5,213 nucleotides of DNA, taken from an uncultured Pseudomonas sp. (GTDB lineage Bacteria; Pseudomonadota; Gammaproteobacteria; Pseudomonadales; Pseudomonadaceae). Shown here piece after piece: positions 5,093-5,213 of the stretch. The stretch is from the NCBI RefSeq assembly GCF_946885885.1, contig NZ_CAMPHN010000266.1:1-5213 (forward strand). Direction: 5' to 3'. The translations under genes and the position numbers were made by a program. Numbering within the stretch: position 1 is the stretch's first letter; each line of letters begins with the position of its first letter. Under the pieces are notes generated by a model. It ran no database searches. It saw only the letters and a program-made list of their open reading frames with translations, and was not told where the DNA came from.

Positions 5093-5194
5093 GCGACATC
5101 ACCGAGCTTGCTTAGAAAAGCGAGCCGATGCGCACGGCTCCTTGACTGCCGCCTTCAACTATCCGGCATCACTGCTTTTCAAGGCCACTAGCTA
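5054..5194 (+). repeat. 12-bp direct repeat GGCCACTAGCTA, two exact copies
   Basis: The word is at 5054-5065 and 5183-5194, 129 bases apart, and a near-inverted copy (TGGCTAGTGCC) is at 5080-5090. The first exact copy forms the left arm of the stem-loop at 5052-5092. The second overlaps by one base the AAGGGAA ribosome-binding site (5194-5200) of the gene at 5207. The ends contain TAGCTA, itself a palindrome, and CTAG, a tetramer usually scarce in enteric and pseudomonad genomes. Confidence 0.6.
5106..5140 (+). other. Two overlapping, mutually exclusive hairpins
   Basis: Hairpin A pairs GCTTGCTT (5106-5113) with AAGCGAGC (5118-5125) around AGAA, eight pairs including one T·G. Hairpin B pairs GAGCCG (5122-5127) with CGGCTC (5135-5140) around a seven-base loop. 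They share bases 5122-5125, so an RNA can form only one at a time. Confidence 0.42.
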
Positions 5195-5206
5195 AGGGAA
5201 CCCGCC

Positions 5207-5213
5207 ATGTCTG
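5207..5213 (+). CDS. Start of a downstream gene (partial, first two codons)
   Basis: ATG TCT G at the right edge is preceded by AAGGGAA (5194-5200) with a six-base gap, a good Shine-Dalgarno arrangement. Only Met-Ser is visible, so no product can be named. The gene follows the TetR-family regulator on the same strand after a 379-base structured spacer, making it a natural candidate target of that regulator. Confidence 0.55.

Larger units (their letters stand above)
4828..5206 (+). other. 379-base non-coding region full of repeats and hairpins
   Basis: No convincing gene lies between the TetR-family stop and the next start codon. An 81-codon frame through 4763-5008 has no recognisable family, overlaps tetR in another frame and has no ribosome-binding site. 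In order the region holds a T/C-rich stretch, a 14-bp repeat array, a GGAA-loop hairpin, a 10-bp tandem repeat bracketed by a 6-bp inverted repeat, a CTAG-containing hairpin, two overlapping hairpins, and a second copy of a 12-bp word next to the downstream ribosome-binding site. No good sigma70 promoter was found; TATACA at 5021-5026 is a passable -10 without a matching -35, and TTGACT at 5142-5147 a -35 without a good -10. Confidence 0.7.

Noticed and set aside
5142..5173. TTGACT as -35 box for the gene at 5207
   Set aside because: No acceptable -10 hexamer lies 16-18 bases downstream.
4886..5194. CRISPR array or plasmid iteron origin
   Set aside because: The 14-bp units are contiguous without spacers, degenerate, and no cas or replication gene is nearby.

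Overview
The window looks like chromosomal DNA of a Pseudomonas-type gammaproteobacterium. It is GC-rich with GC-ending codons, its Shine-Dalgarno sites match the AGGAGG type, and its gene families (EVE domain, CHASE-PAS-GGDEF, secreted FliL-like, zinc-free quinone oxidoreductase, EthD, TetR/AcrR) are all familiar in that genus. The genus is inferred from style and family content, not from a database match. No rRNA, tRNA, CRISPR array, insertion sequence or transposase is visible.

Layout. The left edge (to base 137) holds the last 44 codons of an EVE-domain protein. It is followed by a plus-strand membrane-bound diguanylate cyclase (start best placed at 183, stop at 2036) with transmembrane, CHASE, transmembrane, PAS and GGDEF parts, an intact GGEEF active site and an intact RxxD inhibitory site. 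Its last 11 bases overlap tail to tail with a minus-strand gene (2436 to 2026) for a small FliL-family protein with a cleavable-looking signal peptide. A 158-base divergent spacer carries a good sigma70-type promoter, an inverted repeat and a helical-phase direct repeat, and leads into a plus-strand NADPH:quinone oxidoreductase (2595-3575). Two hairpins follow, then a 101-residue EthD-family protein (3710-4015), a short spacer with an inverted repeat, and a TetR/AcrR-family regulator (to 4827). The promoter of the regulator runs into its start codon, which suggests a leaderless transcript starting at 4213. The right edge is a 379-base non-coding stretch rich in repeats and hairpins, ending in the Shine-Dalgarno site and first codons of another gene at 5207.

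How it fits together. The first half concerns c-di-GMP signalling and possibly motility (sensor cyclase next to a FliL-like protein), but the two genes converge and are not an operon. The second half has the look of a small redox or xenobiotic-response neighbourhood (quinone oxidoreductase, EthD-like protein, TetR regulator), though each gene has its own spacer and no shared regulation is proven.

The coding genes are ordinary members of known families. The most unusual DNA is the 4828-5206 spacer: a degenerate 14-bp tandem array, several strong hairpins, and a 12-bp sequence present twice plus once inverted, so that one RNA arm could pair with either copy. One of those copies abuts the ribosome-binding site of the gene at 5207. 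This is the best candidate here for an undescribed regulatory element. It remains an inference from base pairing alone.
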